Source: CAZCBJ01 sp964496705 | Lineage (GTDB): Bacteria; Chloroflexota; Anaerolineae; Anaerolineales; Anaerolineaceae | Length of the DNA stretch: 8,875 nt | Assembly: GCA_964496705.1 (NCBI GenBank) | Contig: CAZCBJ010000167.1 | Coordinates: 1 to 8,875 of the forward strand | Direction: 5' to 3' | Part shown: positions 1 through 6,182 of the stretch, piece by piece | How positions within the stretch are numbered: position 1 is the stretch's first letter | Layout: every line of letters starts with the position of its first letter | Translations under genes and position numbers: made by a program | Notes under the pieces: model-generated | Databases searched by the model: none | What the model was told of the DNA's origin: nothing | Seen by the model: the letters and a program-made list of their open reading frames with translations, nothing else

Positions 1-1
1 C

Positions 2-754
2 CTGCCGCTGCGCTGCACGCTGATGCTCACCAATCTGCGCACGGCGGAGATGATCAAGTACGCCTCCAACGCTTTCCTTGCGGCGCGCGTCTCCTTCATC
101 AACGAGATCGCTGGCATCTGCGATGAGCTGGGCGCGGATGTGAAGGAGGTGGCCTTTGGCATGGGCTGCGACAAGCGCATCGGGCATCACTTCCTGCAAG
201 CCGGCCTTGGCTGGGGCGGAAGCTGCTTCCCCAAGGACGTCAAAGCCCTTGCCCACATGGCTGTGCTGCACGGCACCCAGCCGCAATTGCTGCAGGCAGT
301 GATGGATATCAACCGCAACCAGCGCCGCCGTGTGGTGTACAAACTGCGCAAAGCGCTGGGCAGCCTCGATGATCGGGTTATTGGCATCCTCGGCTTATCC
401 TTTAAACCCAACACAGACGATATCCGCGAAGCGCCGGCGATTGAGATCATCCACCTGCTTCAGAACGAGGGCGCCATCATCCGCGCCTATGATCCACAGG
501 CGGGCGAAAATGCCGCCCGCGAGCTGCCCAAGATCACCCTGTGTAACGATCCCTACCAGGTGGCAGAGGGAGCGGACGCTTTGGTGCTGGCCACCGAATG
601 GAACGAATTCAAACAAATCGATTTCGAGCGAATCCACCAATTGATGCACCAGCCGGTCATCATGGATGGACGCAACCAGTGGGACCCAAAACTGCTCAGG
701 TCTCTCGGTTTCACCTATATCGGCGTTGGGCGCGGCGCGAGTAACAGCGATTGA
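2..754 (+). CDS. ugd: UDP-glucose/UDP-sugar 6-dehydrogenase, C-terminal part (5' end outside window)
   Basis: The enzyme oxidises UDP-glucose (or a related UDP-sugar) to the uronate with two NAD+, supplying precursors for exopolysaccharide or cell-surface glycans in the cytoplasm. The frame is open to the window edge, so the N-terminal Rossmann NAD-binding domain (about 200 residues) is missing and the ATG at 23 is internal. Seen: the central helix motif EMIKYASNAFLA with its conserved Lys (codon 56-58) and Asn; the catalytic loop GGSCFPKD with the nucleophilic Cys at codon 224-226; then the C-terminal UDP-binding domain starting VIGILGLSFKPNTDDIREAP, and the family ending ATEWNEF...DGRNQWDP...GFTYIGVGR. 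All key residues of this part are intact. The gene ends with TGA at 752-754 and the next promoter lies 25 bases downstream, so it is probably a separate transcription unit. Exact sugar specificity (Glc, ManNAc, GlcNAc) cannot be fixed without the N-terminus, but the motif set fits UDP-glucose best. Confidence 0.95.
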   Translation: MPLRCTLMLTNLRTAEMIKYASNAFLAARVSFINEIAGICDELGADVKEVAFGMGCDKRIGHHFLQAGLGWGGSCFPKDVKALAHMAVLHGTQPQLLQAVMDINRNQRRRVVYKLRKALGSLDDRVIGILGLSFKPNTDDIREAPAIEIIHLLQNEGAIIRAYDPQAGENAARELPKITLCNDPYQVAEGADALVLATEWNEFKQIDFERIHQLMHQPVIMDGRNQWDPKLLRSLGFTYIGVGRGASNSD

Positions 755-779
755 ATGATATCGAGCCGCGCATGCGCTA

Positions 780-788
780 TGATATAAT
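780..788 (+). promoter_or_regulatory. Extended -10 promoter for the STAS/RsbW/phosphatase operon
   Basis: The sequence reads TG-A-TATAAT: a perfect -10 hexamer at 783-788 preceded by the TGn element at 780-782. No recognisable -35 box lies 16-18 bases upstream, as is usual for extended -10 promoters. Predicted transcription start is about 795, giving a leader of roughly 40 bases before the ATG at 837. A perfect palindrome GCGCATGCGC at 768-777 sits in the would-be -35/-10 spacer. The heptamer-like TGATAT occurs at 756, 780 and 808, so the promoter may carry operator sites. Promoter function is an inference from sequence alone. Confidence 0.6.
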
Positions 789-825
789 CAAGCTTACGCC
801 AAGTAAGTGATATCCCATCGTTTGC

Positions 826-830
826 GGAGG
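826..830 (+). promoter_or_regulatory. Ribosome binding site that sets the STAS gene start
   Basis: GGAGG lies six bases before the ATG at 837. It favours that ATG over the in-frame GTG at 807, which has no Shine-Dalgarno and would place the RBS inside the coding region. Confidence 0.8.
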
Positions 831-836
831 TTGCGC

Positions 837-1172
837 ATGGAAACGACTACCACTCCTTATAAGCATTGTGATCTGATCAAAGTCAAAGGCCGCGTGGACA
901 GTGCCACAGCTCCCCAACTCATGGACGAGTTGAACAGCCGCGTCGAAGAAGGGCGTTATAAATTTGTCCTCGATTTCAGTGAGCTGGAATTTATCTCCAG
1001 CGCTGGTCTGCGGGTTCTGATCAGCATCCAGAAGATCTGCAAGCGCTACAACCGCGGCGAGGTGGTGCTGGCCTCGGTGCCCACCAATATTTACTCGGCG
1101 CTGGACCTGGCAGGTTTCACAACTTTCTTTAAGCTCTTTCCGAATATTATTTCTGCGGTGGGAAGCTTCTGA
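837..1172 (+). CDS. STAS-domain anti-sigma factor antagonist (SpoIIAA/RsbV family)
   Basis: This is a small cytoplasmic partner-switch protein of 111 residues, the usual length for single-domain SpoIIAA/RsbV proteins. When unphosphorylated it binds its cognate RsbW-type kinase and releases that kinase's client; phosphorylation on one Ser breaks the complex. Seen: an N-terminal strand LIKVKGRVDSATAPQL (about residues 13-28), then the core FVLDFSELEFISSAGLRVL (43-61). Aligning ISSAGL with MDSSGL of Bacillus subtilis SpoIIAA places the phosphoacceptor at Ser55. The helix ending in LAGFTTFFKLF (91-101) matches the conserved C-terminal part. The start is chosen from GGAGG six bases upstream. It is the first gene of a tight operon: the kinase starts 17 bases after its stop and the matching phosphatase follows. 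The family call is firm. The specific client is unknown, because no sigma factor is adjacent. Confidence 0.93.
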   Translation: METTTTPYKHCDLIKVKGRVDSATAPQLMDELNSRVEEGRYKFVLDFSELEFISSAGLRVLISIQKICKRYNRGEVVLASVPTNIYSALDLAGFTTFFKLFPNIISAVGSF

Positions 1173-1189
1173 CCGCCCAAGTTCAATTG

Positions 1190-1612
1190 ATGAGAACCGT
1201 TATCTTTCCTGGCCGGTATGACAGCCTGGCGAAAATAGCGGATTTCGTAAGGCAGGCAGCCATTGAAGCAGGATTGGATAACCTGGCGGTCTATGCGGTG
1301 GAAACTGCAGTGGACGAAGCCTGTTCCAATATCATCGAGCATGCCTATCAGGGGGAAGACCACGGCAGCATCGAATGCACATGCGATATCCATCCCGAAG
1401 GGTTAACCGTCATCTTGCATGATCATGGGCAGCCCTTTGATCCATCTTTGGTGAAATCGCCCAATATTCATGCGCCACTGGAGGAACGCGAAGCGCATGG
1501 CCTGGGCTTATACTTCATGACCCAGTGGATGGATGAAGTAAAGTTTAGTTTTCTGCCCGGCGACGGCGGAAACGTAGTGGTGATGACCAAACGCAAGACC
1601 AAGAAGAGATAA
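1190..1612 (+). CDS. Anti-sigma-factor-type serine kinase (RsbW/SpoIIAB-like, HATPase_c_2)
   Basis: A 140-residue GHKL ATPase/kinase that would phosphorylate the upstream STAS protein and hold a client (classically a sigma factor) inactive. Seen: N-box AVETAVDEACSNIIEHAY (36-53), in which Glu43 and Asn47 have the same spacing as the catalytic Glu46 and Mg-binding Asn50 of SpoIIAB; G1 box HDHGQPFDP (77-85) with Asp78 and Gly80; G2 box HGLGLYFMTQWMDEV (103-117). All ATP-binding elements are present, so it is likely active. The C-terminus is very basic (KRKTKKR). I chose ATG 1190; an adjacent TTG at 1187 would add one residue. No clear Shine-Dalgarno precedes it, so translation may be coupled to the STAS gene 17 bases upstream. 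One base separates its stop from the GTG of the phosphatase gene. An anti-sigma role is inferred from family and operon; other clients are possible. Confidence 0.92.
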   Translation: MRTVIFPGRYDSLAKIADFVRQAAIEAGLDNLAVYAVETAVDEACSNIIEHAYQGEDHGSIECTCDIHPEGLTVILHDHGQPFDPSLVKSPNIHAPLEEREAHGLGLYFMTQWMDEVKFSFLPGDGGNVVVMTKRKTKKR

Positions 1613-1613
1613 G

Positions 1614-4600
1614 GTGATTCCCGCTCATCAAGCGTTGAAAAACGCTGTCCCGCAATGGCGGGACCTTCTGCAACTGGGAGAGGAACTGCTGAGCCAGCCC
1701 AACGCGGCTGCGCAGATTCAGACCATCTGCGATGTTGTCCAGCAGAAATTGGACGCGGAAGCAAAAATCTGGTTGGCCCGGCCGTTCTACCCGCTGCCCG
1801 GTGAGCCTGAGGTGCCGCTGTTGCCGAATCGAAAAGCGCCTGAGATCGTCAAACAGGTCATCGAGAAGCAGGACAAATATTTTCAGGTCATGCAGCGTTC
1901 ACACCCGCAGGACTGGCACCCGGATGCTGCCCTGACCATCGCTGCGCTGCCCATCCTCACCCAAAACAACCTGCTTGGTGTTCTGATGGTAACCCGCACC
2001 GACCAACGCCGCTTCGAACCCCAGCATGTGGATTACCTTGAAGGGGTATGCGCACATGCTGCGGTAGCGTTGCAGATTTCCCGCCAGATATCGATTAAAA
2101 ATTGGCGCAATGAACAGCTTTCCCTGGTGCGAACGGTCAGCAGTCAGATTGCCACCATCCTTGATCTCAATGAGTTGTGCCAACGCGTAACCCAGCTCAT
2201 CCAGCAAACCTTTAATTTTTACTATGTGGCCATATTCACCCTAGAAGCTGACGGTCAGACCCTGCGCAACCGCGCCAGCGCCTCACTGGCCCACCCCGCC
2301 GGAACCACACCCATCGCTGAAGTGAAAATGGGCGAAGGGATCATCGGGCTGGTGGCGCAGGATGGCATTGAGCTGCTCGCCCCGGATGTGCGCGTGGAAC
2401 CCTATTTCCGCCACTTCGATTCGCTTCCCGAGACTCGTTCCGAGGTGGCTTTGCCCCTCAAGGTGGAAAATCGGGTGCTGGGTATCCTGGACGTGCAATC
2501 CGACCAGATGAACGGATTCCATGAAATCGATATGATGGTGCTGCGCTCGCTGGCGGACAATATCTCGCTGGCCATCCAGAGCGCTCAGCTCTATGACGAC
2601 GTTGAGAGCCGTGCCGAGCAAATGGCACTGGTTTATCGCATCAACCATGTATTAAATTCCATCCTTGACCTGGATGAACTGCTCGAGCAGGTGGTTGAGC
2701 TGATCCAAAAACATTTCGGGCATCCTTATGTTCATCTCTTCACCGTGCACAGCGGTCGCCGCAAGGTGATCTTCCGCGCTGGAATCGGTGAACGCAGCCG
2801 TCAGTTGGGCGGCGAGCCGTTGGTGTATGAGCTGGATGACCCGCGCGGGATCATCCCCTACGTAGCCCGCACAGGCGAATCGCTGCTATCCAATGATGTA
2901 TCCCGCCAACCCCTGTACCGGCCCTCCCCCCTACCGCCGGATGACACGCAATCCGAGCTGTCTGTTCCCCTGAGCTCGGGGGGTGAAGTGTTGGGGGTGT
3001 TGGACCTGCAGAGCAAAAAGCTCAACGCCTTCACTGAGAATGACCGGGGTGTGCTGGAATCGCTGGCAGCCGGGATTGGGATTGCCATCCGCAACGCCAC
3101 GCTCTACCGCACAGAGAAATGGCGCCACCAGGTGGCTGAGAGCTTCCGGGAGGTGGCGGGTAAGATTTCTGCCAACAACGACCTGGAACAAATCTGGAAC
3201 ACCATCCTCAGCGAGCTGGAACGCAACCTGCCCTGCGATGCGTCAGCCATCTGGTTGCTGGATGAACCCGTTTCCCAGGAGCAGGTCGGCGATCAGGTCA
3301 TGCGCTTGGCCGCGGCGCACGGGGCGGACCTTTCCCGCTTAAGCGCCATTCCTTCTGAGGATGAACGCATCCGCGGTTGGTTGAACCGCGCCGCGCGCGC
3401 CACCAAGCCAATCATCCGCCGCGCCGCTGACCCTTACGGCCCGCTGGGCGCAGCGCTGGATTTCCCGGCAGACTATTCATCGATCGCTGCACCGCTGCGC
3501 TCAGGCGAACAGCGACTGGGCGTTCTGACCATCGCCCATCACACTGCCGGTCGGTATGGCAGTGAAGCCCGTGCGCTCTTAAGCACTTTCGCTTCTTACG
3601 CAGCCGTCGCCATCCAAAACGCGCGGTTGTATTCGCAAGCCCAGGAACAGGCCTGGATCGCCACCATTCTTTTACAGGTTTCTGAAGCCACCCAGGGCAT
3701 CACCAGCCTGGATGAGCTGCACGACTCCATCGTGCGCTTGCTTCCCCTTCTGTTGGGTGTGAAGGTCAGTGGGCTGTTGATCTGGGAGGAAACCCTGCAA
3801 ATGTACCGGATGGTCAGCCAGTATGGCATGAGCCATGAGACAGATGATCTGTATATCACCGAGAGCAGCGCTCCAGCCCTGGCCAAATTGCGCGAACGGG
3901 GTGAAATGGTTTTCATCAACGATGTGCAGGGCGATCTTAACCTGCCGGATGACCTGCTGCCAACAGATATCTACGGCCTGGCGGTGGTGCCTTTGCTGGC
4001 GCGCGGCAATCCCCTGGGCGCGCTGCTCATCGGCCTGAACAGTCCCCCTGAAACAATCAGCAGCCAGATGCAGGCCATTGTGCAAGGCATCGCCCATCAG
4101 ACTGCTGTCACCCTTGAAAACCTGCGCCTGATCGAATCCAGCCAGGAAGAAGCCTATGTGACTGCGGTTTTGCTCCAGGTGGCTGAGGCAGTGGTCAGCC
4201 AGAATGAATTGACCGATATCCTCGAAACCATCACCAGCCTGATGCCCATCCTGGTCGGCATCGACACCTGCGCCATTTACCTGTGGGATTCGACCCAACA
4301 AATGATGTCTCCCGCCAGCGCCAATGCTGCCGAGCGTAATGAAGAAATCTGGCTCAGGGAAAAAGCCTATGGCCTGGCTGAGTTCCCCCTGCTGGAAGCC
4401 ATTTATCAAAATGACCGCCCCTTCAGTTGTGAATTGGACGAGGAGCAGTTGCATCCGGCTCACTGGCCCGAAGTGGGTTGTTCACCCAGCGATGAGCTGC
4501 GTGCGCTCGCCGATTCCGCCCAAAAAGAATGGTTGATGGGTTTTCCCCTGTCAGTCAAAGGCGAGGTGTATGGCGTGCTGGTGACCAAAGCCTCGATCAC

Positions 4601-5438
4601 ACGCTCCAGCGCCCAGTCCAGACGGATGGAGATCATCAACGGAATTGCCCAGCAGACCGCGCTGGCCGTTCAAAATGAACTGTACAAGCAAAAAATGGTT
4701 GAGCGCGAGCGCCTGGAGCGCGAAATCCAGTTGGCTCGCCAGATCCAGCGCACCTTCCTGCCCAGCAAACTGCCCAATTTCAACGGCTGGGCGCTCGACA
4801 GCCGCTGGCAAACCGCCCGCCAGGTGGGCGGTGATTTCTACGATATTATTCGCCTCGGAAATGACCGATTGGGTCTGGTGATCGCGGATGTTTCCGATAA
4901 GGGGCTGCCGGCCGCGCTCTATATGACCGTGACCCGCTCGCTCATCCGCGCCAACCTGCAAGGCACACGCTCACCCTCCGCAGTGCTGCAAAGGGTCAAC
5001 CGCCAGCTAGCCTCCGAAGCGCCCAACGGCATGTTCATCACCACATTCTACGCCGTGCTGTCATTGAGCACAGGCGAATTGACCTTTACCAATGCCGGGC
5101 ACAACCGACCACTGCTGCGCTCGCAGGGTGGCCAGGTGACCGCCCTGCCCAAAGGTGGGATGGCTCTGGGGGTGCTCCCGACGATCGAGCTGACTGATCA
5201 CACGCTTACGCTGCAGCCCGGTGACAGCCTGATCTTGTACACAGACGGCGTCACCGAAAGTTTTTCGCCAGACGGCGAAGCGTTCGGAGAGGAACGACTG
5301 AGCCAACTCATCGCAGCCAGCAGCAGCCTTAGTGTGAACGACCTCCTCGATCATCTGGGCGAATCACTGGTCGCCTTCCGCGCCGCTGCGCCGCCCAGCG
5401 ATGATGTCACCCTGCTGGCGATACAACGGCTGGAATAA
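1614..5438 (+). CDS. Multi-GAF sensor protein with C-terminal SpoIIE/RsbU-type PP2C phosphatase
   Basis: This 1274-residue protein has no signal peptide or membrane segment and should be cytosolic. Approximate layout: GAF1 15-160 (least canonical), GAF2 165-330, GAF3 333-500, GAF4 504-675, GAF5 681-845, GAF6 848-1025, a helical linker 1020-1045 (ERERLEREIQLARQIQRTF) and a PP2C-like domain to the end. Each GAF ends in a strand plus helix of the type IAVAIQNARLY. The phosphatase metal ligands are present: GGDFYD 1072-1077 (Asp1074), ADVSDKG 1091-1097 (Asp1092), TDG 1210-1212 (Asp1211) and SDDVT with Asp1263/Asp1264. The usual ADVSGKG has Asp at 1095 instead of Gly. It should dephosphorylate the STAS protein encoded upstream, with the GAF array and linker relaying small-molecule or redox signals; ligands are unknown. 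The GTG start at 1614 lies one base after the kinase stop, with only an AAGAAGAG-like purine tract upstream. Six GAFs is far longer than classical RsbU. Confidence 0.95.
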   Translation: MIPAHQALKNAVPQWRDLLQLGEELLSQPNAAAQIQTICDVVQQKLDAEAKIWLARPFYPLPGEPEVPLLPNRKAPEIVKQVIEKQDKYFQVMQRSHPQDWHPDAALTIAALPILTQNNLLGVLMVTRTDQRRFEPQHVDYLEGVCAHAAVALQISRQISIKNWRNEQLSLVRTVSSQIATILDLNELCQRVTQLIQQTFNFYYVAIFTLEADGQTLRNRASASLAHPAGTTPIAEVKMGEGIIGLVAQDGIELLAPDVRVEPYFRHFDSLPETRSEVALPLKVENRVLGILDVQSDQMNGFHEIDMMVLRSLADNISLAIQSAQLYDDVESRAEQMALVYRINHVLNSILDLDELLEQVVELIQKHFGHPYVHLFTVHSGRRKVIFRAGIGERSRQLGGEPLVYELDDPRGIIPYVARTGESLLSNDVSRQPLYRPSPLPPDDTQSELSVPLSSGGEVLGVLDLQSKKLNAFTENDRGVLESLAAGIGIAIRNATLYRTEKWRHQVAESFREVAGKISANNDLEQIWNTILSELERNLPCDASAIWLLDEPVSQEQVGDQVMRLAAAHGADLSRLSAIPSEDERIRGWLNRAARATKPIIRRAADPYGPLGAALDFPADYSSIAAPLRSGEQRLGVLTIAHHTAGRYGSEARALLSTFASYAAVAIQNARLYSQAQEQAWIATILLQVSEATQGITSLDELHDSIVRLLPLLLGVKVSGLLIWEETLQMYRMVSQYGMSHETDDLYITESSAPALAKLRERGEMVFINDVQGDLNLPDDLLPTDIYGLAVVPLLARGNPLGALLIGLNSPPETISSQMQAIVQGIAHQTAVTLENLRLIESSQEEAYVTAVLLQVAEAVVSQNELTDILETITSLMPILVGIDTCAIYLWDSTQQMMSPASANAAERNEEIWLREKAYGLAEFPLLEAIYQNDRPFSCELDEEQLHPAHWPEVGCSPSDELRALADSAQKEWLMGFPLSVKGEVYGVLVTKASITRSSAQSRRMEIINGIAQQTALAVQNELYKQKMVERERLEREIQLARQIQRTFLPSKLPNFNGWALDSRWQTARQVGGDFYDIIRLGNDRLGLVIADVSDKGLPAALYMTVTRSLIRANLQGTRSPSAVLQRVNRQLASEAPNGMFITTFYAVLSLSTGELTFTNAGHNRPLLRSQGGQVTALPKGGMALGVLPTIELTDHTLTLQPGDSLILYTDGVTESFSPDGEAFGEERLSQLIAASSSLSVNDLLDHLGESLVAFRAAAPPSDDVTLLAIQRLE

Positions 5439-5822
5439 TCACTGCCCGAAAAACAGCGCCTGCCACACCTGCCACTTGACCACCGGCTCAGGTGTGATGG
5501 TGGCAACCGGCTGCGGGGTGGGCGTGCTGTGCCCGGCGGAAAGAGGCACCACCAACCGCTCGCCTTCGCGGATCATCTTGCCGTAACGATGCGCCCAGTC
5601 CACCACCACCGGGTCCGAGTTGACCCGCGTCAGCTCCAGCACCAGGCCTTGCTCGGTGGCAGTCATCTGGATCACCTCAGTCTCCAAGCGGTGTTGCTGG
5701 TTGCTCAGACGATACATCCCCGTCAGGCGCGTGTTCAGATCCATCAGCAACAGCACAAACCCGATAATCAACACGATCTGGATGATCTGGATGAAATTTA
5801 TTTTTTTCTGCGGAGCAGCCAT
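5439..5822 (-). CDS. Septum formation initiator family protein (FtsB/DivIC-like)
   Basis: A 127-residue single-pass membrane protein of the cell-division family that bridges FtsL and FtsQ/DivIB in other bacteria. Seen: a short basic N-terminus (QKK), one transmembrane helix about 9-28, a periplasmic-side coiled coil 36-66 (heptad-like LSNQQHRLETEVIQM), then SDPVVVDWAHRYGKMIREGERLVVPL (69-94). That last stretch parallels the conserved 'D..IE..AR..LGMVKPGE' block of FtsB/DivIC. The tail is Pro/Thr-rich (99-114) and ends WQVWQALFFG, an extension not found in E. coli FtsB. The ATG at 5820-5822 is the only start that retains the membrane helix; no Shine-Dalgarno precedes it, and a -10 box ends six bases upstream. 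The gene is convergent with the phosphatase gene and their stop codons abut. Family call is from pattern and topology, not strong identity. Confidence 0.85.
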   Translation of the reverse strand: MAAPQKKINFIQIIQIVLIIGFVLLLMDLNTRLTGMYRLSNQQHRLETEVIQMTATEQGLVLELTRVNSDPVVVDWAHRYGKMIREGERLVVPLSAGHSTPTPQPVATITPEPVVKWQVWQALFFGQ

Positions 5823-5828
5823 GAATCT

Positions 5829-5857
5829 ATCTTACATGATTTGGTGAAGGCTGGCAA
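5829..5857 (-). promoter_or_regulatory. Sigma70-type promoter of the FtsB-like gene, predicted leaderless
   Basis: On the minus strand TTGCCA (5852-5857) is followed after 17 bases by TAAGAT (5829-5834), a good -35/-10 pair. Only six bases separate the -10 box from the ATG, so transcription should start at or next to the A of the start codon. The lack of any Shine-Dalgarno fits a leaderless mRNA. Function is inferred. Confidence 0.6.
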
Positions 5858-5903
5858 GTTTTCTGGCATTCAGTATTTTCACCAGTTGAGTGCTATTTAA
5901 ACG

Positions 5904-5930
5904 AAAGAAGCGCTTTTTTTGCGCTTCTTT
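5904..5930 (-). terminator. Hairpin terminator downstream of tRNA-Leu
   Basis: Perfect 10-base inverted repeat AAAGAAGCGC / GCGCTTCTTT (5904-5913 and 5921-5930) around a 7-base homopolymer loop (A7 when read on the minus strand). It begins 8 bases past the CCA end of the tRNA. On the minus strand the stem ends in CUUCUUU followed by CGUUUAAAU, giving a broken U-rich tail, so intrinsic termination of the tRNA transcript is likely. On the plus strand the tail is poorer (CUUCUUUCUGG), but the hairpin could also stop read-through from the phosphatase operon. Confidence 0.8.
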
Positions 5931-5938
5931 CTGGTCAT

Positions 5939-6025
<87 letters not shown>

Positions 6026-6038
6026 AAGAGCAATCCTT

Positions 6039-6066
6039 ATTTTATCCAAATTCAGCAGGATGTCAA
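6039..6066 (-). promoter_or_regulatory. Strong promoter of tRNA-Leu
   Basis: On the minus strand a perfect TTGACA (6061-6066) and TAAAAT (6039-6044) are separated by 16 bases. An A/T-rich tract at about 6069-6092, upstream of the -35, resembles an UP element. The predicted start, near 6032, gives a 7-base leader before the mature tRNA 5' end at 6025. Confidence 0.8.
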
Positions 6067-6097
6067 CCTTTCAAGCAAAAAAGTAAAATTTGTCAGA

Positions 6098-6112
6098 TGG
6101 CACAATTCTTGC
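6098..6112 (+). promoter_or_regulatory. Sigma54-like -24/-12 element (candidate)
   Basis: TGGCAC-N5-TTGC matches the core of the sigma54 consensus, with the invariant GG (6099-6100) and GC (6111-6112) exactly ten bases apart. A start about 12 bases downstream (near 6124) would give a leader of roughly 60 bases for the gene at 6183. No enhancer-binding protein is visible in the window and the host may lack sigma54, so chance is a real possibility. Confidence 0.3.
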
Positions 6113-6153
6113 GCCTGTTAAAAAAGCAGGAAGCCATCCCGCCAATGCTTCCG

Positions 6154-6162
6154 TGCTATAAT
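6154..6162 (+). promoter_or_regulatory. Extended -10 promoter for the kinase-like/LysM gene pair
   Basis: TG-C-TATAAT: perfect -10 hexamer at 6157-6162 with TGn at 6154-6156 and no clear -35 box. Predicted start is near 6169, leaving only about 14 bases before the ATG at 6183. The ribosome site is weak: GGA at 6172-6174 or GGGG at 6178-6181. It resembles the extended -10 promoter at 780-788. Confidence 0.6.
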
Positions 6163-6182
6163 TTTCGTATTGGATCCGGGGT

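Noticed and set aside
768..777. GCGCATGCGC as a terminator for the UDP-sugar dehydrogenase gene
   Set aside because: The palindrome has no loop and no following T run, so it does not look like an intrinsic terminator; an operator is more plausible.
807..836. GTG at 807 as start of the STAS gene
   Set aside because: No ribosome site precedes it, it lies only about 12 bases from the predicted transcript start, and GGAGG is placed correctly for the ATG at 837.
2160..4280. Recurrent LDLDEL-like helix entries as a possible DNA repeat or CRISPR-like array
   Set aside because: The recurrence is at the protein level between GAF domains; the bases differ and spacing is about 500, so it is domain duplication and not a nucleotide repeat array.
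3672..4463. 263-codon open frame on the minus strand inside the multi-GAF gene
   Set aside because: It is fully antisense to clearly conserved GAF5/GAF6 coding sequence, has a low-complexity Gln/His-rich product and no recognisable domain.
5529..5900. 123-codon plus-strand open frame opposite the FtsB-like gene
   Set aside because: The minus-strand frame has a membrane helix, coiled coil and FtsB/DivIC block; this frame is His/Gln-rich and shows no family.
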